64,000 nucleotides of DNA from Burkholderiales bacterium (GCA_003241965.1 QBMB01000005.1:1-64000); one strand, 5' to 3'; shown: positions 24,783 through 34,050, counted from the stretch's first letter. The notes: a model not told the origin generated them from the sequence alone. Translations and numbers: made by a program.

Positions 24783-25556
24783 ATGGATCCCATCGTCAAT
24801 CTTCAAGGCCGAACCATCGTTGTCACCGGTGCCGGCCAAGGTATCGGCAAGGCCCTGGTCGAACTGTCGCTTGGCCTCGGCGCCAATGTGGTCGCGGTCG
24901 ATCTCAACGGAGAAACACTGGGCGCGACCCTGGCACCCCTGCCTGCCGACCGCGTGCTAGCGGTGCAGGGCAACGTGGCCGACCCCGCCGTGGCGGACCG
25001 CGCAGTCGCCGATGCAGTGACCAGGTTTGGCGCGGTCCATGGGCTTGTGAACAATGCTGGCATCGTGCGTCCAGCCATGATCGACAAGATGACAGACCAG
25101 CAGTGGAGTGACGTGATCGACGTTCACCTGAGTGGCTCGTTCTACTGGACCCGCGCCGTCGGCCGGCACATGATCGAACGCGCAAAGGGTGGCGATCGCA
25201 CGGGTGGAGCAGTCGTCAACATCTCATCCGACGCCGGCCGAAAGGGCTCCATCGGCCAGATCAACTACGCCGCTGCAAAGGCCGGCATGCTGGGCATGAC
25301 GATGACGGCGGCGCGCGAATGGGGCCGCTACAACATCCGCACGAATTCGGTGTGCTTTGGCGTCGTTGAGACGCCCATGACGGAAGTCGTGCGCGGGGAA
25401 AAATTCCGCGACAACATGCTGGCCCAGATCCCGATGGGTCGCTGGTCAACGCCCGACGAGGTGGTGAAGACGATCTGCTTCCTGCTGTCCGACGGCGCCA
25501 GTTACATCACGGGCCAGCACCTCGGTGTGAATGGCGGTTTCCACATCAGCCTCTGA
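24783..25556 (+). CDS. Short-chain dehydrogenase/reductase
   Basis: This 257-residue classical SDR has TGAGQGIG at 15-22, NNAG near residue 90, Ser148 or Ser149, Tyr162 and Lys166 in YAAAK. It should oxidise an alcohol or 3-hydroxyacyl-CoA with NAD(P). AAAGGA lies upstream of the ATG at 24783; the open frame further upstream crosses the operator and is not used. It heads the longest unit in the window, SDR to crotonase at 33792. Confidence 0.9.
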   Translation: MDPIVNLQGRTIVVTGAGQGIGKALVELSLGLGANVVAVDLNGETLGATLAPLPADRVLAVQGNVADPAVADRAVADAVTRFGAVHGLVNNAGIVRPAMIDKMTDQQWSDVIDVHLSGSFYWTRAVGRHMIERAKGGDRTGGAVVNISSDAGRKGSIGQINYAAAKAGMLGMTMTAAREWGRYNIRTNSVCFGVVETPMTEVVRGEKFRDNMLAQIPMGRWSTPDEVVKTICFLLSDGASYITGQHLGVNGGFHISL

Positions 25557-25568
25557 GCGGCACCGACC

Positions 25569-26603
25569 GTGCAGCAAACCGCAGAGCTTGATCGCGCTCG
25601 TCTCGGGGACTTCATCCGCAGCCAGGTCGAGCCGTTCGAAGGTGACGTGGCGGTGCGCCACATCGAGGGGGGCCAGTCCAACCCCACCTATATCGTCGAT
25701 GCAGGCGCGCGGCGCTATGTTCTTCGGCGCAAACCCTCGGGCCAGTTGCTGCCCTCTGCCCATGCCGTGGAACGCGAGTTCCGGGTGATGCACGCGCTGG
25801 CTGGATCCGCCGTTCCTGTGCCCAGTACCTGTGCGCTGTGCGAAGACCCCGGGGTGTTGGGAACCAGCTTCTACCTGATGGATTTTGTCGAGGGAAGAAT
25901 CCTGGGTGACCAGACCCTGCCGGGGATGGTGCCCCTGGAGCGGCATGCGATGTATGTCGAGATGAACCGTGTACTTGCATGTCTGCATGGAGTCGACTAC
26001 CTCGAGCGTGGCCTGCAGGATTTCGGTCGCGAAGGCCAGTACGTGGAACGACAGGTCGAGCGATGGTCGCGCCAGTACCGCGCCTCGGAAACACATCTGA
26101 TTCCAGAGATGGATAACCTGATCGGCTGGTTGGGGGATCGGATTCCCCGTCAGCTTGGCACGAGCATCGTTCACGGCGACTACCGGCTGGACAACGTGAT
26201 CTTCCACGCCACCGAACCGCGCATCGTCGCGGTGCTGGATTGGGAGCTCGCGACGCTGGGCGATCCACTCGTGGACTTCGCTTACCACTGCATGACCTGG
26301 CACCTGGCGCTGGGGACGCACCGCACGCTGGCCGGTGCCAACCTCGCCGCTCTGGGAATTCCCGGTGAGACCGAGTACGTCGCGCTGTATTGCCAGCACA
26401 CCGGCCGGGAGGTTGACGCCGTACTCGAACACTGGCAGTTCTATCTGGCGTTCAACATGTTCCGGTTCGCCGCTATCCAGCAAGGCGTGGCGCGCCGCGC
26501 ACTGGACGGCAATGCCGCGAACAGCAAGGCGCGTGAAGTGGGCAGCCGCGTTGCGGTAACTGCCGCGGCGGGCTGGGCGATGGCATGCAGAGCCACTCAC
26601 TGA
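25569..26603 (+). CDS. APH-type kinase similar to the N-terminal half of ACAD10/ACAD11
   Basis: This 344-residue protein has GGQSNPTYIV near the ATP loop, YVLRRKPSGQLLPSAHAVER with the conserved Lys, VHGDYRLDNVIFH (HGDxxxxN catalytic loop) and AVLDWELATLGDP. These segments resemble the kinase domain of animal ACAD11, which is known to phosphorylate 4-hydroxyacyl-CoAs. The start is GTG at 25569, twelve bases after the SDR stop. No dehydrogenase is in the same unit, but several are nearby. Confidence 0.8.
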   Translation: MQQTAELDRARLGDFIRSQVEPFEGDVAVRHIEGGQSNPTYIVDAGARRYVLRRKPSGQLLPSAHAVEREFRVMHALAGSAVPVPSTCALCEDPGVLGTSFYLMDFVEGRILGDQTLPGMVPLERHAMYVEMNRVLACLHGVDYLERGLQDFGREGQYVERQVERWSRQYRASETHLIPEMDNLIGWLGDRIPRQLGTSIVHGDYRLDNVIFHATEPRIVAVLDWELATLGDPLVDFAYHCMTWHLALGTHRTLAGANLAALGIPGETEYVALYCQHTGREVDAVLEHWQFYLAFNMFRFAAIQQGVARRALDGNAANSKAREVGSRVAVTAAAGWAMACRATH

Positions 26604-26613
26604 GGGCTTCAAT

Positions 26614-26766
26614 TTGAACTTGGAACCCACACTCCGCGCACAGGTCTTGCAGTCGCAACAGGCAGCGTTCAGGGACGCACACATCTACCTTGCCGAACCG
26701 TGGTTCCCTGACGAAGTCCATCACAACCAGATCGCCAGGCTGGAACTGGCGCGCTGGGCCACCTGA
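26614..26766 (+). CDS. Possible 50-residue protein with a TTG start
   Basis: A short open frame runs from TTG 26614 to TGA 26764-26766. GAGGG lies seven bases before the TTG, a good ribosome-binding site, and the frame fills the gap between two genes of one operon. The product has LEPTLRAQVLQSQQAAF and DAHIYLAEPWFPDEV, with no family recognised. It could also be untranslated spacer; conservation in relatives would decide. Confidence 0.4.
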   Translation: MNLEPTLRAQVLQSQQAAFRDAHIYLAEPWFPDEVHHNQIARLELARWAT

Positions 26767-26777
26767 AAGGAATTTCC

Positions 26778-27821
26778 ATGTACATGCCTCCCAATACCCA
26801 GCTGCGGCTCGACCCGCGCGACGACTACACGCATCCGCCTGAACCGGTGAGCAACTACAACGAGAGCATGTACTTCAATGCTTTTGACACGCGCACCGGT
26901 ATCGGTGCCTGGATGCGCATTGGTAATCGCCCCAATGAAGGCCATGCGGAGATGACCTGCTGCGTCTATCTCCCGGACGGCCGGGTTGGCTTCATCTTCA
27001 GCCGCCCGACGATGACGGGCAACGAGGAGATGAACGCTGCGGGGATGCGCTTCGAAGTGCTGGAGCCCTTCAAGCGCCTGCGGGTCACCTTCGAAGGCGA
27101 CCTGCTGCTGATGGACGATCCGCATGCGATGGTCGACCCGAGTGCGGCGTTCAAGCGCTATCCCAAGCGGCCGGCGTCGATCGTCCTGGAGTTCGAGGGT
27201 GTCTCGCCCATGCACGGCGGCGAGATCGTCGGCATGGACGGACAGCCGATCGAACTCGACCCCGAGCACTCGGTGTACCGCGGTCACACCGAACAGAACA
27301 TGGCGGTCAACGGCCATATCACGGTGGATGGGCAGCGGCACGAACTGGACGGCGGAACCGGCTACCGCGACAAGTCCTGGGGACCGCGACACTGGCACAG
27401 CTTCTACTGGTACAAGTGGCTGCCGGTGACCTTCGACCGTGATTTCGGCATTCTGCTGTCCATCAAGGGTCGGCCCGAGGGCGGCCCGGACCGCATCAGC
27501 GGCAACGTGCTGCGCGACGGCGTCTACGAGCCCGTGATCGATGGTCGCATCGAGACCGACTACGACGCAGCGTGGTACCCCCGCGGCGTCACGGCCTGGG
27601 TTACCACAGCACGCCAGACCTATGTGCTGCGAGGTCGCATCCTGACGACAGTGCCGCTGCGCCACAAGCGCGCTGGCGTTACCGACTGGAGCACCTACAC
27701 GCGCATCACTGAAAGCATGAGTGAATACACCTGTGAAGGCCGTACCGCGCTCGGCATGACCGAATACTGCGATGTCATGAACGACGGTGTACCGATTTCG
27801 GCCGCGAAGGAGTCCGCATGA
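26778..27821 (+). CDS. DUF7064/DUF7065-type protein
   Basis: This 347-residue protein resembles the DUF7064/DUF7065 pair, a beta-rich fold related to AttH/hydroxyneurosporene-synthase-like lipocalins. The diagnostic part is GGTGYRDKSWGPRHWHSFYWYKW near residue 195, preceded by EQNMAVNGHITVDGQ. No enzyme activity is established. Its position between a kinase and a crotonase suggests that it binds or transforms a hydrophobic intermediate. Confidence 0.7.
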   Translation: MYMPPNTQLRLDPRDDYTHPPEPVSNYNESMYFNAFDTRTGIGAWMRIGNRPNEGHAEMTCCVYLPDGRVGFIFSRPTMTGNEEMNAAGMRFEVLEPFKRLRVTFEGDLLLMDDPHAMVDPSAAFKRYPKRPASIVLEFEGVSPMHGGEIVGMDGQPIELDPEHSVYRGHTEQNMAVNGHITVDGQRHELDGGTGYRDKSWGPRHWHSFYWYKWLPVTFDRDFGILLSIKGRPEGGPDRISGNVLRDGVYEPVIDGRIETDYDAAWYPRGVTAWVTTARQTYVLRGRILTTVPLRHKRAGVTDWSTYTRITESMSEYTCEGRTALGMTEYCDVMNDGVPISAAKESA

Positions 27822-28636
27822 CCGAGTGCGTGCTGCATGAAAGGGTTGGCGGCGTCGCGGTCGTCACACTGAACCGTCCACAGTCGAAGAACGCGCTCGA
27901 CGCGGCCACGGTCGACGCTTTGACCGGTTTGTTTCGGGGTTTCCGAGAGGACGACATCGTGCGGGCGGTGGTTCTCACAGGCGCGGGGAACGACTTCTGC
28001 GCCGGCGGCGACGTCAAGCAGATGGGGCAGGGTGGTCCGCGCACGCCGGAGCAGCGCCGCGCTGGCATGGGCCGTTACGGCGACCTGGCCAAGGCCATTG
28101 CATCGCTCGACAAGCCGGTCATCGCGGCCGTCGACGGCGTTGCCTACGGCGGCGGCCTGAGCCTTGCCTTGCTCTCGGACATCGTGCTCGTGAGCGAGCG
28201 CGCCCGCATGGCGATGGTGTTCCATCGCATTGGCCTGGTGCCCGACATCGGTTCCTGGTACACGCTTCCGCGTGTGGTGGGGCTGCAGCGGGCCAAGGAA
28301 CTGGTGTACTCGGCCCGCGAGTTCGGCGCCGTCGAGGCGCTGCAGATGGGGCTGGCCCTGGAGGTTCTGCCCAGTGCGGAGTTGCTGCCGCGTGCTATGG
28401 AAATGGCGCGCAGTTTCGAGGGCGCGCCGCCCACGGCCATGAGCCTGTCGAAGCAGGCCCTGCAGGCTTCACTTCAAAGCGACCTGAACACCATGCTGGA
28501 CATGGAAGCCACCGCGCAGGCCATTGCCGGGGGAAGCGACTATGCGCGCGAATCGGTGCGCCGATTCGCAGCCCGTGAGCCGGCCCAGTTCCGTTGGCCC
28601 GGCAGAAACACGACGACAACGGGAAACAAACAATGA
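27818..28636 (+). CDS. Enoyl-CoA hydratase/isomerase family, PaaG-like acid pattern
   Basis: This 272-residue crotonase starts in the stop of the DUF7064 gene (ATGA). AGNDFCAGGDVKQM and GVAYGGGLSLALLSDIV make the oxyanion hole, and HRIGLVPDIGSWYTLPR gives a single Asp at the second acid position. It is close in pattern to the crotonase at 22326. It probably isomerises or hydrates a ring-derived enoyl-CoA. Confidence 0.85.
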   Translation: MTECVLHERVGGVAVVTLNRPQSKNALDAATVDALTGLFRGFREDDIVRAVVLTGAGNDFCAGGDVKQMGQGGPRTPEQRRAGMGRYGDLAKAIASLDKPVIAAVDGVAYGGGLSLALLSDIVLVSERARMAMVFHRIGLVPDIGSWYTLPRVVGLQRAKELVYSAREFGAVEALQMGLALEVLPSAELLPRAMEMARSFEGAPPTAMSLSKQALQASLQSDLNTMLDMEATAQAIAGGSDYARESVRRFAAREPAQFRWPGRNTTTTGNKQ

Positions 28637-29505
28637 TCGATTACGGAAAAACCAAGGCTTGGCGTTCAGACCCGGTGCGCCACAGCTACGCCACGAAGGA
28701 CACCATCCTCTATGCGCTGGGCCTGGGACTGGGCACCGACCCTCTGGACGCGCAGCAACTGCGCTACGTGTATGAAAAAGACCTGGTGGCACTGCCCACC
28801 ATGGCCGCGGTGTTGGCCTCGCCCGGCGCCTGGATGCGCGATCGCAAGGAACTGGGCATCGATTTTCTCAAGCTGGTTCATGGCGAGCAGGGCGTCACCA
28901 TCCATTCTCCGCTGCCTGTTGCAGGCACCGTGGTCGGTGAAAGCCGTGTGGTGCGCCTGGTCGACAAGGGCGAGGGCAAGGGCGCCATCCTGCATGTGGA
29001 GAAGTCACTCAAGGACGAGGCAAGCGGGCAGTTGCTCGCAACGGCGGAGCAGGTCCTGTTCCTGCGCGGGGACGGTGGCTTTGCGGCTGACCAGGGAGGT
29101 GACGAGCCGGCTCCCGCGCTGCCTGCCCCTCCGGATACGGCGGCCGATGTCGCGCTGGAATTGCCCACGCGCCCGGAAGCGGCGCTGCTGTACCGGCTCT
29201 CGGGCGACCTCAACCCGCTGCATGCCGATCCCGTGGTCGCTGCGAAGGCGGGCTTCCCCAAGCCGATCCTGCACGGGCTGGCCTCGTGGGGCAACGCCGG
29301 CCGTGGCATCGTGCAGCTGTTCTGTGGCCACGACCCGGCGCGCCTGCGCTCGATTAGGGCCCGCCTGACCTCGCCGGTTTACCCCGGCGAGACACTGGTG
29401 CTCGAATGCTGGCGGGTGGCGGCCGATGAGGTGGCATTCCGCGCCCGGGTGAAGGAGCGCGATGTGGTCGTTCTCAACAACGGTCGCGCGGGGATTGCTG
29501 CATGA
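28633..29505 (+). CDS. Double hot-dog (R)-enoyl-CoA hydratase, MFE-2/ChsH3-like
   Basis: This 290-residue protein has two tandem hot-dog halves. The C-terminal half bears the hydratase-2 motif YRLSGDLNPLHADPVVAA with catalytic Asp, Asn and His, followed by GFPKPILHGLASWGNAGR. The N-terminal half (YALGLGLGTDPLD) forms the wide substrate channel. This build is used for bulky acyl-CoAs, including steroid side chains. The ATG overlaps the crotonase stop. Confidence 0.9.
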   Translation: MIDYGKTKAWRSDPVRHSYATKDTILYALGLGLGTDPLDAQQLRYVYEKDLVALPTMAAVLASPGAWMRDRKELGIDFLKLVHGEQGVTIHSPLPVAGTVVGESRVVRLVDKGEGKGAILHVEKSLKDEASGQLLATAEQVLFLRGDGGFAADQGGDEPAPALPAPPDTAADVALELPTRPEAALLYRLSGDLNPLHADPVVAAKAGFPKPILHGLASWGNAGRGIVQLFCGHDPARLRSIRARLTSPVYPGETLVLECWRVAADEVAFRARVKERDVVVLNNGRAGIAA

Positions 29506-30491
29506 ACGTGCCGACCACCATGCGCGCTTGGCAGGTCGAGGAGATCACCGAAGCGGGCACACTGGTGCAGCGCGAGATAGCGGTGCCCCAACCCACCGCG
29601 GACCAGTACCTGGTGCGGGTCGAAGCCGCCGGGATCGCGTTCGGTGACACCCTGATCGTGCGCGGCAAGTACCAGGTCAAGCCGCCCCTTCCCTTCACCC
29701 CGGGTTCGGAGGTGGTCGGCACCATCGTGGCGGGCGAGGGTGGGCCGCTGGCCGTCGGGACGCGCATCGCGAGCTCGTCGCGGCAGGGCGGCTTCGCCGG
29801 TTATGCCGTCGTGCCGCGCACCGAGGCCGTGGCCTTGCCTGCTGACCTGGCCGGGGGCGCTGGGCTGGCCCTGCGCAGCAACTATCCTACGTCGCTCTAC
29901 GCGTTGCGTGAAGTGGCTCGCCTCAAACCCGGAGAGACGGTGTTGGTGCATGCGGCTGCTGGCGGCGTCGGAAGTGCGGCTGTTGCGCTGGCAAAGTGGA
30001 TGGGTGCGCGCGTCCTGGCTACCGCTGGCGGGCCCACGAAGCTGGCGGCCGCCAAGGCTATCGGCGCCGACGAAGTCCTTGATTACCGCGATCCCTCCTG
30101 GGTCGACGCGGTCAAGAAACTGGCGCCTCAAGGTGTGGACGCGGTGTACGACCCGGTGGGTGGCGAAGTGGGAGTGCAGAGCATGCGCTGCCTCGGCTTC
30201 GGGGCGCGCTACTTGGTGATCGGCTTTGCCAGTGGCGCCTTGACGCAGTTGCCTGCCAACCGCCTGCTGTTGCACAACGCCACTGCGCACGGTGTGCTGT
30301 GGGGCGAGGTGCGCAAGCGCAACATGGCCCTGGCGACTCAGCTCACGCGCGACGCCTACGACGCACATGCCGCCGGCCGACTCGCGCTGCTGCCGGGACA
30401 GGGCTACCTGTTCGCTGACGCGCCTCGCGCGTTGGCGGCGCTGGAAGGCCGCGACAGCATCGGCAAGTTGTGGATTGATCTCTCGACGTGA
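29502..30491 (+). CDS. Zinc-free NADPH:quinone oxidoreductase-like MDR protein
   Basis: This 329-residue medium-chain reductase has GxGxxG-like VLVHAAAGGVGSAAVALAKWMGA for NADP binding, and ends with GRDSIGKLWIDL, as in quinone oxidoreductases. The structural and catalytic zinc Cys are absent. It overlaps the hydratase stop (ATGA). It may reduce an enone or enoyl-CoA produced by this operon. Confidence 0.85.
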   Translation: MNVPTTMRAWQVEEITEAGTLVQREIAVPQPTADQYLVRVEAAGIAFGDTLIVRGKYQVKPPLPFTPGSEVVGTIVAGEGGPLAVGTRIASSSRQGGFAGYAVVPRTEAVALPADLAGGAGLALRSNYPTSLYALREVARLKPGETVLVHAAAGGVGSAAVALAKWMGARVLATAGGPTKLAAAKAIGADEVLDYRDPSWVDAVKKLAPQGVDAVYDPVGGEVGVQSMRCLGFGARYLVIGFASGALTQLPANRLLLHNATAHGVLWGEVRKRNMALATQLTRDAYDAHAAGRLALLPGQGYLFADAPRALAALEGRDSIGKLWIDLST

Positions 30492-30516
30492 GCCTCGCCG
30501 CAAACGTATCGACCCC

Positions 30517-31779
30517 GTGACAACGCTCGCCAACGCATGGTTTCCGGCCCTGGCCGAACCTCAGGTGCGCCGGTATCTGATGGGGCAGGGTGCCTCCATC
30601 CTCGGGACGTGGATGCTGGATATCACGCTGAATCTGCTGGTGTGGCAACTGACGCGTGCACCGGCCATGCTCGGCGTGCTGAACTTCCTGCTCTACGGTC
30701 CGGGCCTGCTTGTCACTCCGTTGGTGTCGCCACGCTTGCACGCGGGCAATGCCCGGCGGGTCACTCTCTGGGTGTTGATGGCCGCGCTGGCGGTAGCGGT
30801 CGCCTTGACAGCTGCTGCCCTGCTTGATTGGCTCACTCTGCCGGTGCTTTTCGTTGCCGCAGCCGCGCGCGGGGTCCTCGGCGGGATGGAGGTGCCCTCG
30901 CGACAGATGCTGCTGGTGAACATCAGCCCAGACGACTCTCGTCTGGGTAGCGTGATCGCGATGAACACCGTTGTTTTCCTGCTCGCGCGCACCAGCGGCC
31001 CGGGCCTGGCGGCATTGATGTTCGAACCGCTCGGGCCGGGGTGTGCATTCGCATTGGCGGCGGGCGGATTGTTGTTCATGCTTCATTGCGTGGTTCGCTT
31101 GCGTGTGCGATCACAGGAGCATCCTTCGGCGCGTGGACAGCCCGCTCCCACAGGCTTGCGCGGGGCGTGGGAGTTCGTGCGACAGGACCGCTTCGGCAGC
31201 CTCTTCCTGCCGGTTGCCGCCGCCGTCGGACTCTGCGTGGGCGCGTACCAGACGCTGGTTCCGGTGCTGGCCGATCGCACCTTCGGTGACGCCAACCGGT
31301 GGACGGGGTGGTTTTTCGCGGCCGCAGGAGGCGGCGCCCTGGTGGCCGCGCTGCTGCTGTCATCGCGCTACCTCGACACCTTGCTGCGCCGATTCCTGCT
31401 GCTGGTGCCGTGGTCCGGGGTGGTCGCCCTGGCAGTTCTGGCCGTCAGCTCCCACGTGGCTGCCACGCTGGCGGCGTTCGCTGTGCTCGGGTTCTGCACT
31501 TCATTTGTTGGCACCGGTACCAACGCCACCTTGCATCGGCGGGCGCCGCCCGAGGCCAGAGGCGGGCTCATCGCGCTGTTCCTGCTGGCGTTCGTCGGCG
31601 TGATGCCTTTCGCCCAGCTGCTCGCGGGTCTGCTCGCGCAATGGCTTCCGCTGGGTGCGACCTTCGCCGTGCTGGCGGTGCTGCTCTGTACCGCTCTGAC
31701 TGCGCTTTACGGCGCGCGTTGGCGGCGGCAGGGAAGCCTGGAGCTGGACCTGGCCACGTCTGAAGGGAGGCACTCATGA
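30517..31779 (+). CDS. MFS transporter, DHA3/EntS-like
   Basis: This 420-residue membrane protein has about eleven or twelve hydrophobic helices; ILGTWMLDITLNLLVWQLT opens the family. The N-half RGVLGGMEVPSRQMLLVNI segment is typical of MFS_3/DHA3 carriers, which mostly export small molecules. The GTG at 30517 is 26 bases after the reductase stop with a weak ribosome-binding site. It could export a toxic intermediate or import substrate. Confidence 0.8.
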   Translation: MTTLANAWFPALAEPQVRRYLMGQGASILGTWMLDITLNLLVWQLTRAPAMLGVLNFLLYGPGLLVTPLVSPRLHAGNARRVTLWVLMAALAVAVALTAAALLDWLTLPVLFVAAAARGVLGGMEVPSRQMLLVNISPDDSRLGSVIAMNTVVFLLARTSGPGLAALMFEPLGPGCAFALAAGGLLFMLHCVVRLRVRSQEHPSARGQPAPTGLRGAWEFVRQDRFGSLFLPVAAAVGLCVGAYQTLVPVLADRTFGDANRWTGWFFAAAGGGALVAALLLSSRYLDTLLRRFLLLVPWSGVVALAVLAVSSHVAATLAAFAVLGFCTSFVGTGTNATLHRRAPPEARGGLIALFLLAFVGVMPFAQLLAGLLAQWLPLGATFAVLAVLLCTALTALYGARWRRQGSLELDLATSEGRHS

Positions 31780-32981
31780 AACTGTTTGAAGGACTCAGGG
31801 TACTGGACGTGGCGGGTTACATCGCCGGGCCTGGCGCGGCGACCATCCTGGCCGATTTCGGCGCAGATGTGGTCAAGATCGAGATGCCTGGCGAGGGTGA
31901 CAGCTTCCGCGCAGTCTTCCGCAACGCCAATCTCGCCTATTCGGAACACAACTACCTGTGGATGCAGGTCGACCGCAGCCGGCGCGGACTGGCGCTGGAC
32001 CTCAAGCAGCCCGACGCCCAGACGGTGCTGCACCGACTGGTCGAGCAGGCGGACGTGCTGATCACGAACCACCCCCTGCCGCTGCGACCGCGCCTCGGGC
32101 TGGCGTGGGACCAGCTGCGAGACATCAATCCGCGCCTGATCTACGCCTCGCTTACCGGCTATGGCGAGTGCGGCGCGGAAAAGGACAAGGCCGGCTTCGA
32201 CGCCACCACCTACTGGGCCCGCAGTGGGCTGGCCGACCTCACGCGGCCCGACCCGGACGGACCGCCAGCAAATCCTGCCAACGGCCTGGGCGACCAGCCC
32301 ACCGCCGTCAGCCTGTATGCGGCCATCGTCACCGCGCTCTATCGCCGGGAACGCACGGGGCAAGGTGGGTACGTCGCCACTTCCCTGCTGGCAAATGGTG
32401 CCTGGGCCAACGCCATGGCAATCCAGGGGGCGTTGGCAGGAGGTGAGATCGTCTATCGCCAGCCGCGCGATGCGCCGCGCAACGCGTTGACCAATTTCTA
32501 CCGCTGTCGTGACGGTCGCTGGTTCATCCTGAGCTTGCTCTCGGAGGCGCGCAGCTGGGAGCCCCTCACGCGTGTACTGGGCACGCCGCATCTGCTGGAC
32601 GATGAGCGCTTCGCGACCCCAGAGGCGCGCCGCGCCAACGCGGTGCAGCTCGTGGCTCAGATGGACCTTGCGTTTCGCGCGCGCGACAGCGCGCAGTGGT
32701 CCTCGTTGTTTGAAGCCGCAGGCCTGACCGTGGGGGTCGTGGCTCGCAGTGGCGACGCTGTCGAAGACGCACAGATGCACGCCATCGGAGTGCTGGTGCC
32801 GGGTGACGGCATACCTGGTACGGGCTTGACGGTCAGCAGTCCGATCGAATTGGAAGGCGAGCACAAGGTGCACCCTCGAGCGGCGCCGTCCGTTGGGCAG
32901 CACAGTGACGAGGTGCTGCGTGAAGCGGGCTATGGCCCGAGCGAAATTGCACACATGCGCGCTGCCGGTTGGGTGGCGTAG
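31776..32981 (+). CDS. CaiB/BaiF family CoA-transferase with altered catalytic position
   Basis: This 401-residue protein has LRVLDVAGYIAGPGAATILADFGADVVKIEMPGEGDS, clear for family III. However, at the site where the aspartyl-CoA Asp is expected (SLLD in relatives) it reads GQGGYVATSLLANGAW, apparently with Ala. It overlaps the MFS stop (ATGA). It could be a subfamily with another nucleophile, or a non-transferase member. Confidence 0.8.
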   Translation: MKLFEGLRVLDVAGYIAGPGAATILADFGADVVKIEMPGEGDSFRAVFRNANLAYSEHNYLWMQVDRSRRGLALDLKQPDAQTVLHRLVEQADVLITNHPLPLRPRLGLAWDQLRDINPRLIYASLTGYGECGAEKDKAGFDATTYWARSGLADLTRPDPDGPPANPANGLGDQPTAVSLYAAIVTALYRRERTGQGGYVATSLLANGAWANAMAIQGALAGGEIVYRQPRDAPRNALTNFYRCRDGRWFILSLLSEARSWEPLTRVLGTPHLLDDERFATPEARRANAVQLVAQMDLAFRARDSAQWSSLFEAAGLTVGVVARSGDAVEDAQMHAIGVLVPGDGIPGTGLTVSSPIELEGEHKVHPRAAPSVGQHSDEVLREAGYGPSEIAHMRAAGWVA

Positions 32982-32988
32982 GAACCCA

Positions 32989-33792
32989 ATGAACGAACAC
33001 AATTGCACTGAATCCGCTGCAGCCGTGCTTCTGACACGTCCGGCACCCCACGTCGCCCTGGTGACGATCAATCGCCCGCAGTTCCGAAATGCGGTCAACC
33101 GTGCGGTGGCGGTGCAACTCGCACACCATATGCGGGCGATCGAAGGCGACGCAGACGTCCACGTGGCCATTCTCACCGGCGCCGGTGACCTTGCCTTTTG
33201 TGCCGGTGTCGACCTCAAGGAAGTGGCAGATGGCTCCCCCTTGGGCGAGCGAAGCACCGGCAGCGGTGGATTTGCCGGTTTCGTTTTCGCTCCCCGCGAG
33301 AAGGTGTGGATTGCTGCGATCAACGGCGCCGCAGTGGCCGGCGGTCTCGAGCTGATGCTCGCCTGTGACTTTGCCATCGCTTCCGATCGCGCGGTCTTCG
33401 GCCTGCCCGAGGTGAAGCGTGGCCTCTGCGCGACCAGTGGCGGCGTGTTCCGCCTGCCGCGCGCCATTCCTCGCGGCGTGGCTCTCGAAATGATCGCCAC
33501 TGGCGACATTCTCGCCGCGCAGCGAGCGCTGGATCTGGGACTGGTGAATCGCTTGGTCCCGCCCGACGAACTGCTGTCCGCGGCGATCGAGGTGGCAAAG
33601 CGCATTGCGCGCAATGCACCACTCTCTGTGCGCTTGAGCCTTCAGCTGGCGCGCGTTGCACTTGACGAAGAAGAATCCACCTTGCGCCAGCGGGCGCAAT
33701 CGATCAGCCAGCAAATCATGGCATCGGAGGATGCGAAGGAAGGTCCCCGCGCGTTTGCCGAGCATCGCGAGCCGCGTTGGATCGGACGCTGA
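32989..33792 (+). CDS. Enoyl-CoA hydratase/isomerase family
   Basis: This 267-residue crotonase has GDLAFCAGVDLKEVAD and GAAVAGGLELMLACDFA, and LPEVKRGLCATSGGVFRLPR with Glu at the first acid position, a hydratase-like pattern unlike the PaaG-type crotonases here. The ATG at 32989 follows GGAACCCA. It is the last gene of the long unit starting at 24783. The 258 bases between its stop and the next convergent gene show nothing I recognise. Confidence 0.85.
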   Translation: MNEHNCTESAAAVLLTRPAPHVALVTINRPQFRNAVNRAVAVQLAHHMRAIEGDADVHVAILTGAGDLAFCAGVDLKEVADGSPLGERSTGSGGFAGFVFAPREKVWIAAINGAAVAGGLELMLACDFAIASDRAVFGLPEVKRGLCATSGGVFRLPRAIPRGVALEMIATGDILAAQRALDLGLVNRLVPPDELLSAAIEVAKRIARNAPLSVRLSLQLARVALDEEESTLRQRAQSISQQIMASEDAKEGPRAFAEHREPRWIGR

Positions 33793-34050
33793 CCTGCACA
33801 GCGATCTCAGTCATTGCGCACTCGCAAAGCCGAGAGTGCTGTGCGGAACATAGTGCGCGATCACCGGTCGATCAGTTACAGCGAACTCCAGGTCTGCCCC
33901 AGCCGGGGCGCGCGTGAGCATCACGTCAGACCCATCTATGGACCCCATATTTCGAGGCGGGCGCCCATGTGGAAATGTCGACTGGTCGCTGGCAAAGCGT
34001 GTTAATGATGGCGGTCTACCCCTGCGCGGCCCAGCCTCTGAACGCCAGGA

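Noticed and set aside
31707-33614. A 635-codon open frame on the minus strand
   Set aside because: It is antisense to the CoA-transferase and crotonase genes, has low-complexity composition and no motif. It arises from the high GC content.
33793-34050. Short open frames between the crotonase and Bug genes
   Set aside because: They have no ribosome-binding site or recognisable product and overlap each other in different frames.
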